A DNA stretch of 55,417 nucleotides from an uncultured Reyranella sp. (GTDB lineage Bacteria > Pseudomonadota > Alphaproteobacteria > Reyranellales > Reyranellaceae), in NCBI GenBank assembly GCA_937915145.1, contig CALDNT010000231.1:1-55417 (forward strand), given 5' to 3'. Under the pieces are notes generated by a model that did no database searches, was not told the DNA's origin, and saw only the letters and a program-made list of their open reading frames with translations. Below, one piece after another: positions 26,410-35,120 of the stretch (positions are counted from its first letter, which is position 1; each line of letters begins with the position of its first letter). The translations under genes were made by a program, and so were the position numbers.

Positions 26410-27225
26410 ATGGATCGGTCTTCTCTACGGCCTCTCGTGGGCATTTCCGCCTGTTTCAAGGAAAACGGCCGCGGCGGCTGGCATCACACGGTGGGCGACA
26501 AATATGTCCAGGCGGCAATCCACGCCGTCGGTGGCCTGGTTGTCCTGATCCCCGCTGTCGGTCCCGCGTTTGCGGAAGAGCGGGCCATGGCCGCTACGCT
26601 CGACCGGCTCCTCGATTCCCTGGACGGTGTGCTGCTGACCGGGAGCCCGTCCAACGTCGAGCCGCACCATTATGGTCGGCTGAGCCGGGATGGCACCGTG
26701 CACGATCCGGCGCGCGATGCCACCACCCTGCCGCTGATCCGTCACGCGGTCGATCGTGGCGTGCCGCTGTTTGCCATCTGCCGCGGCCTGCAGGAGGTCA
26801 ACGTGGCGCTGGGCGGCTCGCTGCACCAGCACGTCCACGAGGTCGAAGGCCGGCGCGACCATCGCTCGCCCAAGTCGCCCGACATCGATGTGAATTACGC
26901 GCCGGCCCACGATATCGATATCGTCGAGGGTGGCATGCTGCATCGCCTGCTGGGCGAACGGCGGGTGCGGGTGAATTCGCTGCATGCCCAGGGCGTCGAC
27001 CGCCTGGCGCCGCGGGCCCGGATCGAAGCGACCGCCGAGGATAGCCAGGTCGAGGCTCTCAGCATTCCCGATGCGCCGGGCTTTGCCCTCGCCCTTCAGT
27101 GGCACCCCGAACACCGGGCGCTCGAAAATCCGGTTTCGATGAAGCTGTTTGGCGCCTTTGCCGCTGCCTGTCGCGCCCGCATGGCCGGTCGGCTTGGCGT
27201 GCCCTTGCGTGCGGCGGCCGAATAG
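26410..27225 (+). CDS. Gamma-glutamyl-gamma-aminobutyrate hydrolase family protein (PuuD-like)
   Basis: A 271-residue class I glutamine-amidotransferase-like hydrolase: PLVGISACFKENGRGG at the start, GVLLTGSPSNVEPHHYG (oxyanion strand), nucleophile Cys in PLFAICRGLQEVNVALGGSLHQ and the catalytic His-Glu in LQWHPEHRAL. PuuD cleaves gamma-glutamyl-GABA in putrescine breakdown; other members cut related gamma-glutamyl amides. No puu genes are near, so the exact substrate is open. The next gene starts 5 bases downstream, implying co-transcription. Confidence 0.88.
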   Translation: MDRSSLRPLVGISACFKENGRGGWHHTVGDKYVQAAIHAVGGLVVLIPAVGPAFAEERAMAATLDRLLDSLDGVLLTGSPSNVEPHHYGRLSRDGTVHDPARDATTLPLIRHAVDRGVPLFAICRGLQEVNVALGGSLHQHVHEVEGRRDHRSPKSPDIDVNYAPAHDIDIVEGGMLHRLLGERRVRVNSLHAQGVDRLAPRARIEATAEDSQVEALSIPDAPGFALALQWHPEHRALENPVSMKLFGAFAAACRARMAGRLGVPLRAAAE

Positions 27226-27229
27226 ACCG

Positions 27230-28273
27230 ATGGCCGCGCCCGCCACCCGCAACAACGCCCGCCGCGATTTCTACGAGCGCATCGGCGGCCTCTCGATGGC
27301 ACCGCTGTGGGAGTCGCTGCACCAACTCGTGCCGCCGGCACCGGCACCCAGGTACCGGCCGGCGCACTGGGACTACGACAAGGTCCGGCCGTTCCTGATG
27401 GAGTCGGGTGCGCTGATCACCGCCAAGGAGGCGGTGCGTCGCGTGCTGATCCTCGAGAATCCGGCGATGCCGGGCAGCGCCTGCATCACGCCCACGCTCT
27501 ATGCCGGGCTGCAGCTCATCCTGCCGGGCGAGGTGGCGCCGGCCCACCGTCATACCCAGTCGGCACTGCGCTTCATCGTCGAGGGCGACGGCGCCTATAC
27601 CGCCGTCGACGGCGAACGCACGATCATGCACGAAGGCGATTTCGTCATTACGCCGACCTGGACCTGGCACGACCACGGCAACGATTCGTCCAAGCCGATG
27701 GTGTGGCTGGACGGTCTCGACATCCCGCTGGTCGCGATGTTCAACGCGGGCTTTGCCGAAAATGGCGAGAGCGACGAACAGGCCGTTACCACGCCGCTGG
27801 GCACGTCCGACGCGCGGTTTGCCAGCGGTCTCCTTCCGGTCGACTGGAAGCCCGCGAGGCAGACCTCGCCGATCTTCAACTATCCCTACGCCCGAACGCG
27901 CGAGGCGCTGCAGGGCCTGACCAGGGCCGGCCCGCCCGATGCCTGCCACGGCTACAAGCTGCGCTATGTGAACCCGGCCAGCGGCGGCGCGCCGATCGCC
28001 ACCATGGGTACCTACATGCAGCTTCTGCCCAAGGGCTTCGAGACCGCGGCCTATCGCGCCACCGACGGCGCCGTGTTCTCGGTGGTCGAGGGCGAAGGCC
28101 AGAGCACGGTCGGCGGCGAGGTGCTGCGCTGGAAGAAGCGCGACCAATTCGTGGTGCCGAGCTGGGCCAGCGTCGTGCACAAGGCCAGGGGCGAGGCCGT
28201 GCTGTTCTCCTTCTCCGACCGCCCGGTGCAGGAGAAGCTCGACCTGTGGCGCGAGGATCGCGGCGGCAAGTAG
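27230..28273 (+). CDS. Gentisate 1,2-dioxygenase (bicupin)
   Basis: A 347-residue two-cupin protein matching gentisate 1,2-dioxygenases. The first cupin has the iron ligands in PAHRHTQSALRFIVEGDGAY and the TPTWTWHDHGND loop, and the second, degenerate cupin ends with WKKRDQFVVPSWASVVH. It opens gentisate to maleylpyruvate with Fe(II) and oxygen. ATG 27230 is used because it starts with the family-like RRDFYERIGGLS segment; the upstream open frame lies in the previous gene. Maleylpyruvate isomerase and hydrolase genes are not adjacent, so the lower pathway must be elsewhere. Confidence 0.88.
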   Translation: MAAPATRNNARRDFYERIGGLSMAPLWESLHQLVPPAPAPRYRPAHWDYDKVRPFLMESGALITAKEAVRRVLILENPAMPGSACITPTLYAGLQLILPGEVAPAHRHTQSALRFIVEGDGAYTAVDGERTIMHEGDFVITPTWTWHDHGNDSSKPMVWLDGLDIPLVAMFNAGFAENGESDEQAVTTPLGTSDARFASGLLPVDWKPARQTSPIFNYPYARTREALQGLTRAGPPDACHGYKLRYVNPASGGAPIATMGTYMQLLPKGFETAAYRATDGAVFSVVEGEGQSTVGGEVLRWKKRDQFVVPSWASVVHKARGEAVLFSFSDRPVQEKLDLWREDRGGK

Positions 28274-28309
28274 CTTCTGGAGCGTGTCTCGTCCAGCCGG
28301 CGAGTCGAT

Positions 28310-28338
28310 TTGCAGGTTCCGCCGATTCTGGCTATGTT
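28310..28338 (+). promoter_or_regulatory. Promoter of a candidate small RNA, sharing a 13-mer with 7156-7168
   Basis: TTGCAG (28310-28315), 17 bases, then TATGTT (28333-28338) predicts a start near 28345. The -35 lies in GATTTGCAGGTTC (28307-28319), identical to the element at 7156-7168, where the spacing to the -10 is also 17. Nothing in the coding context explains the identity, so shared regulation is plausible. Confidence 0.45.
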
Positions 28339-28344
28339 TTTCGC

Positions 28345-28409
28345 CACGATGGGTGGACTGCATCCACCGCACCGAACGCCCGACGGATCCGTCCACGGGC
28401 GTTTTTCTT
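28345..28409 (+). ncRNA. Candidate small RNA of about 65 nt
   Basis: From the predicted start, the sequence forms a perfect hairpin GGTGGA (28352-28357) / TCCACC (28363-28368) with loop CTGCA. A short single-stranded spacer (GCACCG) follows, then a strong terminator stem with a T-rich tail. No reading frame is present. The compact hairpin-spacer-terminator layout, in a space lacking genes and with its own promoter, is typical of Hfq-type small RNAs. It could instead be only the 3' processing tail of the gentisate dioxygenase transcript. Confidence 0.4.
28375..28409 (+). terminator. Strong intrinsic terminator
   Basis: An 8-base perfect stem AACGCCCG (28375-28382) / CGGGCGTT (28396-28403) is followed by TTTTTCTTT overlapping the stem end. 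It can end both the amidotransferase/gentisate dioxygenase operon and the candidate small RNA. Between here and 28638 I see only a 30-codon frame (28441-28533) with an AGAGGA site and no recognisable product. Confidence 0.75.
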
Positions 28410-28638
28410 TGCTCAGAGCGGACCTCTCAAGAGGATCAGGATGACTGGTTTCTGGCGGCCGCAGGACCGCTTCCCGCGAGTTACCGGACGAACACTGATG
28501 ATGCCGGGTGGCCGGTCTCGGTGGCGCAGATGATCAGGGCGAGATTCGCCCGTGCGTTCAAGAGCTTAAGTCCGGTTCGTGGCACAGTTTGATGGACAGC
28601 GCCTGGCACAACGAGGTGTGCCAGAAAACACTTACATT

Positions 28639-29436
28639 CTAGCCCACGAGCCAGCCCGCTTCCTTGACCTGATCGCGATAGGTCTTGCTCACGGGCACGC
28701 GCAGTCCGTTGCGCAGCACCAGGACGAGGCGGCCGGCTGTGCGTTCCACCGACGCGATTGCACCTTCCGCGACCCACCATGACCGGTGCACCTGACGCCC
28801 GCGCCCGGGAGCAAGCTCGGTCAACGCATCGCGCAGGCGCAGGAGAACAAGGTCGCTCCCCAATGCGGTGTGGATACGCAGGTAGTGGTCTTCCATTTCG
28901 AGCGCCAGCAGGTCGCGGCCGAGCGCCGGTGGGATGCGGCGGAAGAAGTCGGGGGACGCGGGGCCGGGCGCATCGGGTTGGGGTTGGGCCAGCGCCGCGA
29001 CACGGGCACGCTCGGCATCGGCATTGGCGCGTAGGCGCTGCTCAACGAACAGGCCGATCACCACCGATATGACCACGGTCAGAAAAGCGGTCTCGGGGAA
29101 AAGCTGAGGCGCCATCGACAACGGGATGGGGCGCCCCAGCCAGGACTGCACGATGATGATCTCGAAGGTGCTGGGCACGGCCGCCAGCACGCCGACCAGG
29201 GCCATGCGCCCCGCCACCGGCCATCGATCGATCGGCTCGATCCCGCCGAACCAGGCTGCGAGCAGAACGACCTGCAGCCAGCTCAGGATGCCGATGATGC
29301 CGAAGTAGGCCAGTCGGCGGACGAGGTCCATATGCTCGTAGGTGCCGAACGGACCGGTGACGGCCATCACGACGGCGAATCCGATCACCGGCGGCAGGTG
29401 ATAGGGCAGCGACCGGACGTAGGGTGATTCGCGCAT
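28639..29436 (-). CDS. Membrane-anchored LytTR transcription regulator
   Basis: A 265-residue protein with four predicted membrane helices in residues 10-130 (for example LPPVIGFAVVMAVTGPFG, then YFGIIGILSWLQVVLLAAWFG, and AFLTVVISVVIGLFVEQ) and a C-terminal LytTR DNA-binding domain. That domain shows LLALEMEDHYLRIHTALGSDLVLLRLRDAL, RQVHRSWWVAEGAI and LVLRNGLRVPVSKTYRDQV. No phospho-receiver domain is present, so the membrane part is the likely sensor. It is divergent from a membrane-domain hydrolase gene, its probable target, across a 121-base spacer. Confidence 0.87.
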   Translation of the reverse strand: MRESPYVRSLPYHLPPVIGFAVVMAVTGPFGTYEHMDLVRRLAYFGIIGILSWLQVVLLAAWFGGIEPIDRWPVAGRMALVGVLAAVPSTFEIIIVQSWLGRPIPLSMAPQLFPETAFLTVVISVVIGLFVEQRLRANADAERARVAALAQPQPDAPGPASPDFFRRIPPALGRDLLALEMEDHYLRIHTALGSDLVLLRLRDALTELAPGRGRQVHRSWWVAEGAIASVERTAGRLVLVLRNGLRVPVSKTYRDQVKEAGWLVG

Positions 29437-29557
29437 CGTGAACGGATGATTGCCGCCAGATCACGAAAAACACCAGTACTTCCACGTAGCGACGATGGAT
29501 TGGGTGGTGGCAGCCACCGAAGGTAGTGGCCGCGAATGGTCGCCACCGGAGTTCCTC
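29437..29557. promoter_or_regulatory. Divergent spacer with a GGTGGC/GCCACC inverted repeat
   Basis: The space between the LytTR gene and the hydrolase fusion contains the inverted repeat GGTGGC-A-GCCACC (29506-29518), with related GGTAGTGGC and GGTCGCCACC copies just downstream before the hydrolase start. LytTR proteins bind spaced repeats near their target promoters, so these are candidate sites. No clear -35/-10 pair is visible to me. Confidence 0.3.
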
Positions 29558-31048
29558 ATGCCGTCACTTTTCCAGATCGTCACCAATACCCCCCTGTGGG
29601 TGTGGCCACTGATGGCCCTCGTCGTCTGGCTGGGCGTTCTGGGATTGAAGCCGCGCGTCCTTCCATTGTGGCGGCTGGCGATCCTGCCGGTGGTCGGATT
29701 GATGACGTCCGTCATAGGCATCGTCCAGGCGTCCCAACCCGGATTGGCCGCGGCTGGATGGGGGGTGGCCTTGCTGGCCGGCTTGCCGCTGGGCCGCGCC
29801 TTGGGCCATCGCCGCGCCGTGCGGCGTCTCGAGGACGGCCGCCTGGAGACGGCCGGCGGCTGGTTCATGCTGGCCTTCGGCCTGTCGATCTTCGCCGCGC
29901 GATATGCCCTGGGTGTCCTGTTCGGAGTCGCGCCGGCCCTCAAGGCGGAGCCGCTGTGGATCGTGCTGTCGGGTGGCGTCGGCGGAATTGTGGCCGGCAT
30001 CGGCATCGGCTGGCTGGCGGGGGTGTATCTGCGCACGCCCGGCGCGTGGATTCGGCGAGCGATGGTGGGGCTGTGGCTGGGCTCGGCAAGTTTGCTGCTG
30101 GCGATTGCGGTCGCCTTGGGCGCCGTCATCGCCCTCAGTGCCCCGGGCGACCTGCCGCGGCTGCAGGCCGGCGACTCCCTGCCGGGCATCGAGTCGTGGA
30201 ACTTCGCGGAGATCCCCGCGGTCAAGCGCGTGGTCGCGCGGGATGGGGCGCCGCTCACCTATCGCCTCTACGGTGGCGCCACCGATCGCGCCGTCATCCT
30301 GGTCCATGGCTCGTCGGGTGCCAGCATCTCCATGCACAAGCTCGCCCAGGCCCTGCAGGCCGAGGGTGCCACGGTCTATTCCATCAGCTTGCGCGGCCAT
30401 GGTGGCAGCGGTACGACCAACGGCGATACGTCGTACAAGCGGCAACTCGACGACGATCTTGTCGACTTCGTGCAGGCCACGGGCCTCTCTCGCTCCAAGG
30501 TCCATCGTACGTTGATGGGGTTCTCCTCCGGCGGCGGCTTTGTGCTGCGCACGGCAAGCGGACCCAACCGCGCGCTCTTCGACGACTACCTCGCCATCTC
30601 GCCGTTCATTGCCCAAGACTCGCCCACCACACGGCCGGCGTCGGGTGGCTGGGTCAGCGTGGCGGTGCCGCGCGTCGTGGCCCTCTCGCTCCTCGATGGA
30701 TTGGGCCTGTCATGGTTTCAGGGGCTTCCGGTGGTGCGCTTTGCCACGACCGCGAAGCCGAGCGCCAATCGCACGCCGGTCTATTCCTACCGACTGTCGG
30801 CCGGCATGCAGCTTGTGCGCGACTGGCGCGGTGCACTTGCCGGAATCGACCGGCCGACGACGGTCGTGGTCGGGGCCAAGGACGAACTCTTCCACGCCGA
30901 TCGGTACAAGGCGCTGTTCGCCGACCTCAATCCGAGGATCGCCGTGACCGTGGAGCCCGGTTTTGGCCATCTCGACATGATCACCGACCCCAAGGCTTGC
31001 GCCGCTGTAGCTGCGCTATGGCGGCAGCTGGCGGATGGCAGATCCTAG
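29558..31048 (+). CDS. Polytopic membrane domain fused to alpha/beta hydrolase
   Basis: The 496-residue product has an N-terminal half (about residues 1-195) with five or six membrane helices starting SLFQIVTNTPLWVWPLMALV, then GLKPRVLPLWRLAILPVVGL. This matches the small DUF6622-type membrane proteins that usually stand alone. The C-terminal half (from about residue 220) is a serine alpha/beta hydrolase with the oxyanion HGSSGAS strand, nucleophile elbow GFSSGGG, acid in VVGAKDELFHADRY and His in GFGHLDM. An extracytoplasmic or membrane-surface esterase/lipase role is likely. ATG 29558 follows CGGAG. Its stop codon overlaps the stop of the convergent lipoprotein gene. The DUF6622 label is from memory. 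Confidence 0.75.
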   Translation: MPSLFQIVTNTPLWVWPLMALVVWLGVLGLKPRVLPLWRLAILPVVGLMTSVIGIVQASQPGLAAAGWGVALLAGLPLGRALGHRRAVRRLEDGRLETAGGWFMLAFGLSIFAARYALGVLFGVAPALKAEPLWIVLSGGVGGIVAGIGIGWLAGVYLRTPGAWIRRAMVGLWLGSASLLLAIAVALGAVIALSAPGDLPRLQAGDSLPGIESWNFAEIPAVKRVVARDGAPLTYRLYGGATDRAVILVHGSSGASISMHKLAQALQAEGATVYSISLRGHGGSGTTNGDTSYKRQLDDDLVDFVQATGLSRSKVHRTLMGFSSGGGFVLRTASGPNRALFDDYLAISPFIAQDSPTTRPASGGWVSVAVPRVVALSLLDGLGLSWFQGLPVVRFATTAKPSANRTPVYSYRLSAGMQLVRDWRGALAGIDRPTTVVVGAKDELFHADRYKALFADLNPRIAVTVEPGFGHLDMITDPKACAAVAALWRQLADGRS

Positions 31049-31434
31049 ACGACCCGCTTCTTCTGGGCCGCCACCGAGCCGGCGCACTGGTCGGCCGGTA
31101 GCGGCCGCAGGTGGGTGTCGTAGGCATCGGCGAATTCGGCGCGCCAGGGCGCACCGTTGCGCCGATAGAGCGAGACGAACAGCGTGCAGGCGTCGGATTG
31201 ATAGCGCAGCACGCGGGCCGGCTCGTCCTTGCGGTCGAGTGCGGCGGCACCGAAGGTGGTCGCGAGCTGCTGCTCGTCCATGCCCTTGATGCGGTCGAGC
31301 GGAATCGGCGTGCCCGGATTGCGCGAGGCAAACACGCCCTTCTCGCCGCCGGCGAGGGAATACTGCGGGCTGGAATCGGTGACGCAGCCGCCCAGGAGAA
31401 AGACGAGCGCGAGAGCCCCGAATGACTTTTTCAT
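31045..31434 (-). CDS. Small lipoprotein of unknown function
   Basis: A 129-residue protein with a typical type II signal: MKKSFGALALVFLLGGC, with the lipid-anchored Cys at position 17 in an LGGC lipobox. The mature part has no domain I recognise; it contains two further cysteines (about residues 83 and 116) that could form a disulfide in the periplasm. It ends on a CTAG shared with the stop codon of the convergent hydrolase gene. It starts 9 bases after the stop of the EI24 gene upstream on the same strand, so the two may be co-transcribed. Confidence 0.8.
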   Translation of the reverse strand: MKKSFGALALVFLLGGCVTDSSPQYSLAGGEKGVFASRNPGTPIPLDRIKGMDEQQLATTFGAAALDRKDEPARVLRYQSDACTLFVSLYRRNGAPWRAEFADAYDTHLRPLPADQCAGSVAAQKKRVV

Positions 31435-31443
31435 GGCCGCAGT

Positions 31444-32139
31444 CTAGCGCGGTCCGGCCGGCAGTTTAAGGGGCGGCCTCAGTGTCTGCGCGACATGGAC
31501 CATGGCGGCCACGCCGAGAACCGGCACGATCAGGTTCAGGATCGGAATCGTGCCGAGGAAGACGATCGCAACGCCGGTCGCCCACAGCACGCCGGCATTG
31601 GCCTTGCGCCAGACCTTTACATCCGCCGGGTCGAGGCGGCGTAGCGCCACCTGCTCATAGTACTCGCGGCCGGCCAGCCAGCCATTGGCGCCGTAAAACA
31701 GCAGCGCCCCCAGCCCGGCGATGAACAAGGCCACCAGATAGAACGGCAGCAGCACGAGGTTCAGCGCCACCAGGGTGAGCAGGAACACGACGCCGGAGCG
31801 GATGCCGGTCCATAGCGGAACGCCACGCGCCCGGCCGAGTTTCGGGTAGTGCTCGCTTTCGACGATGTCGGCGATCTGCTCGAGAAAGATCGAGATCACG
31901 ATGCCGAAACTCGCCGGAAACAGCATCAGTGCCAGCACTGCCACGGCGCCGCCACCCAGCCAGCGGATGGTCTCGTTCAGCCAGTTCCACTGGAACGTGG
32001 CAAATGACTGGAGCACCCACCACGCCACGACCCCGATGGCGATCTGCAGCACCAGCGACAGCGCGAGCGACTGCCAGATGATGCCGCGCAGCCGGGGGTC
32101 GCCGAGCTGCCGGATCGCGAGATCGAAGGCGCGGATCAT
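31444..32139 (-). CDS. EI24/CysZ-like membrane protein
   Basis: A 231-residue protein with four to six hydrophobic segments: a long one at residues 20-45 (IIWQSLALSLVLQIAIGVVAWW), LMLFPASFGIVISIFLEQIADIVES, LLTLVALNLVLLPFYLVALFIAGLGALLF and ATGVAIVFLGTIPILNLIVPVLGVAAMVH. The closing IPILNLIVPVLGVAAMVH with a preceding NGWLAGREYYE block is characteristic of the EI24/CysZ family (bacterial CysZ being a sulfate channel). No cys genes are adjacent, so I call only the family. It lies 10 bases downstream of the CoA-transferase gene. Confidence 0.83.
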   Translation of the reverse strand: MIRAFDLAIRQLGDPRLRGIIWQSLALSLVLQIAIGVVAWWVLQSFATFQWNWLNETIRWLGGGAVAVLALMLFPASFGIVISIFLEQIADIVESEHYPKLGRARGVPLWTGIRSGVVFLLTLVALNLVLLPFYLVALFIAGLGALLFYGANGWLAGREYYEQVALRRLDPADVKVWRKANAGVLWATGVAIVFLGTIPILNLIVPVLGVAAMVHVAQTLRPPLKLPAGPR

Positions 32140-32149
32140 CGCGTCGACA

Positions 32150-33298
32150 TTACTGCGGGCCGACGATCCCCGCCGCCTTCAACTCGCCGATCTCCTTGGT
32201 CGTGAAGCCGCTCTGGTTGAGAATCTCGTCGGTGTGCTGGCCGCGCTTGGCGGCCGGGCCCTTGACGCTTTCCTTGGTGCGCGAGAAGCGCGGCGCCGCC
32301 GCCGGCTGCGCGAAACCCGAGACATCGACATAGGCGTTGCGTGCCTTGGCATGCGGATGCTGCGAGGCCTCCTGCATGGTGAGAACGGGGGCGAAGCAGA
32401 TGTCGGTGCCTTCCATGATCGCGCACCATTCGTCGCGCGTCTTGGTCTTGAAGACACCCTCGAGCTTGGCCTTGAGGTCGCCCCACATCTTGCGGTCCAT
32501 CTGCGCCGGCAGGTTCTGGCTCTTCAGGCCGGTCTTCTCGAGCAGCAACTCGTAGAACTGCGGTTCGATCGATCCGATGGAGACGAACTTGCCGTCCCTG
32601 GTTTCGTAGGTGCCATAGAAGTGCGCACCGCCGTCGAGCATGTTGGTTTCGCGCTCGTCCTTCCACAGGCCGGCGCCGGCCATGCCGTAGATGCCGCCCA
32701 GCAGCAGCGCCGCGCCATCGACCATGGCGGCATCGACGACCTGGCCCTTGCCCGATTTCTGCGCTTCGAGAAGTCCGCACACCATGCCGAAGGCCAGCAG
32801 CATGCCGCCGCCGCCGAAGTCGCCCACGAGATTGAGCGGCGGCATCGGCTTGTCCTTCGAGCCGATGGCGTGAAGCGCACCGGTCAGCGCAATGTAGTTG
32901 ATGTCGTGGCCGGCTGCCTTGGCGAGCGGGCCTTCCTGGCCCCAGCCGGTCATGCGGCCGTAGACCAGTTTCGGATTGCGCGCCAGGCAGACATCGGGCC
33001 CGAGGCCCAGGCGCTCGGCGACGCCGGGGCGGAATGGCTCGGTCAACCCGTCGGCCTTGGCGATCAGGCGCAGCACGACGTCGACGCCTTCCTTCTTCTG
33101 CAGGTCGACGGACACCGAGCGCCGGCTCCTGTTGTGCACGGCGAATTTCGGATCGGCCAGACGATCCATGACATGGCTCTTGGTGCGGTCGACGCGAATG
33201 ACGTCGGCGCCCATGTCGCCCAGCATCATCGAGCACATCGGCCCCGGCCCGATTCCAGCCAGTTCGACAACCGTCAGTCCCGAAAGCGGACCTGCCAT
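32150..33298 (-). CDS. CaiB/BaiF-family CoA-transferase, alpha-methylacyl-CoA racemase-like
   Basis: A 382-residue family III protein that starts with the typical [20 protein letters not shown]. It keeps residues characteristic of alpha-methylacyl-CoA racemase rather than of transferases: the [17 protein letters not shown] segment (catalytic His), [15 protein letters not shown] (catalytic Asp) and [15 protein letters not shown] (catalytic Glu). It probably epimerises 2-methylacyl-CoA esters in branched-chain fatty acid or isoprenoid degradation. A strong GGAGGG site precedes ATG 33298. It is divergent from a secreted beta-propeller protein across 117 bases and leads a minus-strand group with the EI24 and lipoprotein genes. 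Confidence 0.88.
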   Translation of the reverse strand: MAGPLSGLTVVELAGIGPGPMCSMMLGDMGADVIRVDRTKSHVMDRLADPKFAVHNRSRRSVSVDLQKKEGVDVVLRLIAKADGLTEPFRPGVAERLGLGPDVCLARNPKLVYGRMTGWGQEGPLAKAAGHDINYIALTGALHAIGSKDKPMPPLNLVGDFGGGGMLLAFGMVCGLLEAQKSGKGQVVDAAMVDGAALLLGGIYGMAGAGLWKDERETNMLDGGAHFYGTYETRDGKFVSIGSIEPQFYELLLEKTGLKSQNLPAQMDRKMWGDLKAKLEGVFKTKTRDEWCAIMEGTDICFAPVLTMQEASQHPHAKARNAYVDVSGFAQPAAAPRFSRTKESVKGPAAKRGQHTDEILNQSGFTTKEIGELKAAGIVGPQ

Positions 33299-33365
33299 GG
33301 TTTCCCTCCTGCAAGATGCATGTTCTTGGCGGCGATGGTAACCGAAGGGTTCGGCGTTACAAAAT

Positions 33366-33398
33366 GTATCGCGCGGTCTACAGTCCGCGCCGCGATAC
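33366..33398. promoter_or_regulatory. Long imperfect palindrome upstream of the beta-propeller gene
   Basis: GTATCGCG (33366-33373) is repeated inverted as CGCGATAC (33391-33398), and inside it GCGCGG (33371-33376) pairs with CCGCGC (33385-33390). Together they form an 11-base stem with a 3-base bulge, 18 bases upstream of the ATG and next to its ribosome site. It may be a repressor operator for the divergent gene pair or an mRNA structure limiting translation. Confidence 0.4.
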
Positions 33399-33415
33399 GT
33401 GGTCGGAGGGAACGG

Positions 33416-35110
33416 ATGGGGTTGGGGCGCTATATCACGTCGGCGGTGCTGGCGCTTGCCGTCGCGGGCGGCGCGCGCGCGCAGCAGTCGGCGCCGGCGG
33501 TGCCCGCAGTGGTCGCCAAGGAGTATAACCAGCAATTCCTGATGCCCGGCTCGTGGTTTCATGGCGTGCATGGGCTGGCCTTCAACAAGGACGATCAGCT
33601 TTTCGCCGGCTCGGTGATCGGCCAGACGCTCTATCGGGTGCAGGTCGACACCGGCGAGGTTGATCGCGTCATCGATGCGCCGACCGGCATGGCCGACGAC
33701 ATCGCCTTTGCCGACGATGGCACCATGGCGTGGACGGCATTCCTGCTGGGCAAAGTCTACATCCGCAAGCCCAACGGCAAGACCATCGAAGTCGCCAACG
33801 GCATGGGCGGCCCCAACTCGATCGCCTTCGGCAAGGACGGCAGGCTGTTCGTCTCGGAGGTCTTTCTCGGCGACGCACTCTATGAGATCGACCTCAAGAA
33901 CGTCGACAAACCCGAATTCAAGTCGTTTCCGCGCGCCGAGCTGCGCCGCATCGCCGAAAAGCTGGGCGGCCTGAACGGCTTCGAGATCCACCGCGACGAC
34001 GGCTTTCTCTACGGACCCTTGTGGTTCAAGGGCGAGGTCGTGAAGATCAATCTCGAGACCGGTGCCCTCACCGTGATTGCCTCGGGCTTCAAGATTCCGG
34101 CGGCAGTCAACATCGATCCGCAGAACCGCGACAATCTCTACGTCGTCGACACCGGCACCGGCGGCGTGTGGAGCGTCAGCCTGACCAGCAAAGCCAAGAA
34201 GCTGGTGGCGTCGCTGAAGCCGGGCCTCGACAATCTTGCCTTCGATTCGCGCGGGCGCCTGTTCGTGACGTCGATGACCGACAACGGTATCTATCTGGTC
34301 GACAAACACACCGGTGCCGCCAGAACCATCGTCGAGGGCAAGCTCGCCGTCCCGGCTGACCTCGCGGTGGTTACCGAAGGCAGCAAGGAAACGGTGCATG
34401 TGGCCGACGTGTTCAGCTATCGCACGGTCGACGGCGCAACTGGCGCGGTGTCCGATGCGCTGCGCGTGCACGGCGACACGCATGCCTACCCCATCGGCAT
34501 TTCGGTCGGCCCCAGGCACGTGTTGCTGTCGAGCTGGTTCTCCAACACCGTGGAGAAAGTCGATCGCAAGACCGGCAAGCTGGTGGCGACGCTTGACGGC
34601 TTCGCCGCCCCGGTCGATGCCCTCGAAGGCGCCGATGGCTCGCTCTACGTCGCCGAGCTGGCGAGCGGCAATCTCGTGAAGGTGAGCCCCGACGGCAAGA
34701 CGCGCAGCGTCATCGCCAAGGAACTGCGCGGCCCGGTCGCCATGGCACAGGGCCCGGGCAACCTTGTCTACATCACTGAAATCGCCGGAGGTGCGGTACT
34801 CCAGATCGACGTCGCCTCGGGTGCCCGTAAGGTGGTGGCTGACGGCCTTGCCGGCCCAGAGGGCATCGATGTCGGGCCCGACGGCCGACTGTTCATCGCC
34901 GAAGTGGGGCAGAAGCGCGTGGTTGCCATCGACGCGGCGACCGGGACGAAGACCGTAATCGCCTCGAACCTCGACATCGGCCTCGCTCCGTATCCCGGCG
35001 GCCCGCCGGCGCTGGTGCCCACGGGTGTCGCGGTGGCCAAGTCGGGCAACGTCTATGTCAGCTCGGACATCCGCAACAGCCTCTACAAACTGACACCGCC
35101 CACACCGTAG
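33416..35110 (+). CDS. Secreted NHL/SMP-30-like beta-propeller protein
   Basis: A 564-residue protein with a Sec signal ([22 protein letters not shown], then QQ). The rest consists of repeated blades of the pattern 'h.hDp.G.LYVAd...g.V.kvd' such as [63 protein letters not shown] and [13 protein letters not shown]. About ten such repeats suggest one large or two six-bladed propellers. It could be a periplasmic lactonase/dehydrogenase-like enzyme or a binding scaffold; no catalytic set is evident. ATG 33416 has GGAGGG five bases upstream. The metallo-hydrolase gene starts 10 bases after it, so they share a transcript. Confidence 0.8.
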   Translation: MGLGRYITSAVLALAVAGGARAQQSAPAVPAVVAKEYNQQFLMPGSWFHGVHGLAFNKDDQLFAGSVIGQTLYRVQVDTGEVDRVIDAPTGMADDIAFADDGTMAWTAFLLGKVYIRKPNGKTIEVANGMGGPNSIAFGKDGRLFVSEVFLGDALYEIDLKNVDKPEFKSFPRAELRRIAEKLGGLNGFEIHRDDGFLYGPLWFKGEVVKINLETGALTVIASGFKIPAAVNIDPQNRDNLYVVDTGTGGVWSVSLTSKAKKLVASLKPGLDNLAFDSRGRLFVTSMTDNGIYLVDKHTGAARTIVEGKLAVPADLAVVTEGSKETVHVADVFSYRTVDGATGAVSDALRVHGDTHAYPIGISVGPRHVLLSSWFSNTVEKVDRKTGKLVATLDGFAAPVDALEGADGSLYVAELASGNLVKVSPDGKTRSVIAKELRGPVAMAQGPGNLVYITEIAGGAVLQIDVASGARKVVADGLAGPEGIDVGPDGRLFIAEVGQKRVVAIDAATGTKTVIASNLDIGLAPYPGGPPALVPTGVAVAKSGNVYVSSDIRNSLYKLTPPTP

Positions 35111-35120
35111 CGAGTACGCG

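Noticed and set aside
28441-28533. A 30-codon frame with an AGAGGA site downstream of the terminator
   Set aside because: No recognisable product, no conserved pattern, and high-GC chance frames of this size are common.
31865-33415. N-terminal extension of the beta-propeller gene by about 500 codons
   Set aside because: The extension is antisense to the EI24 and CoA-transferase genes; ATG 33416 has a ribosome site and a signal peptide.
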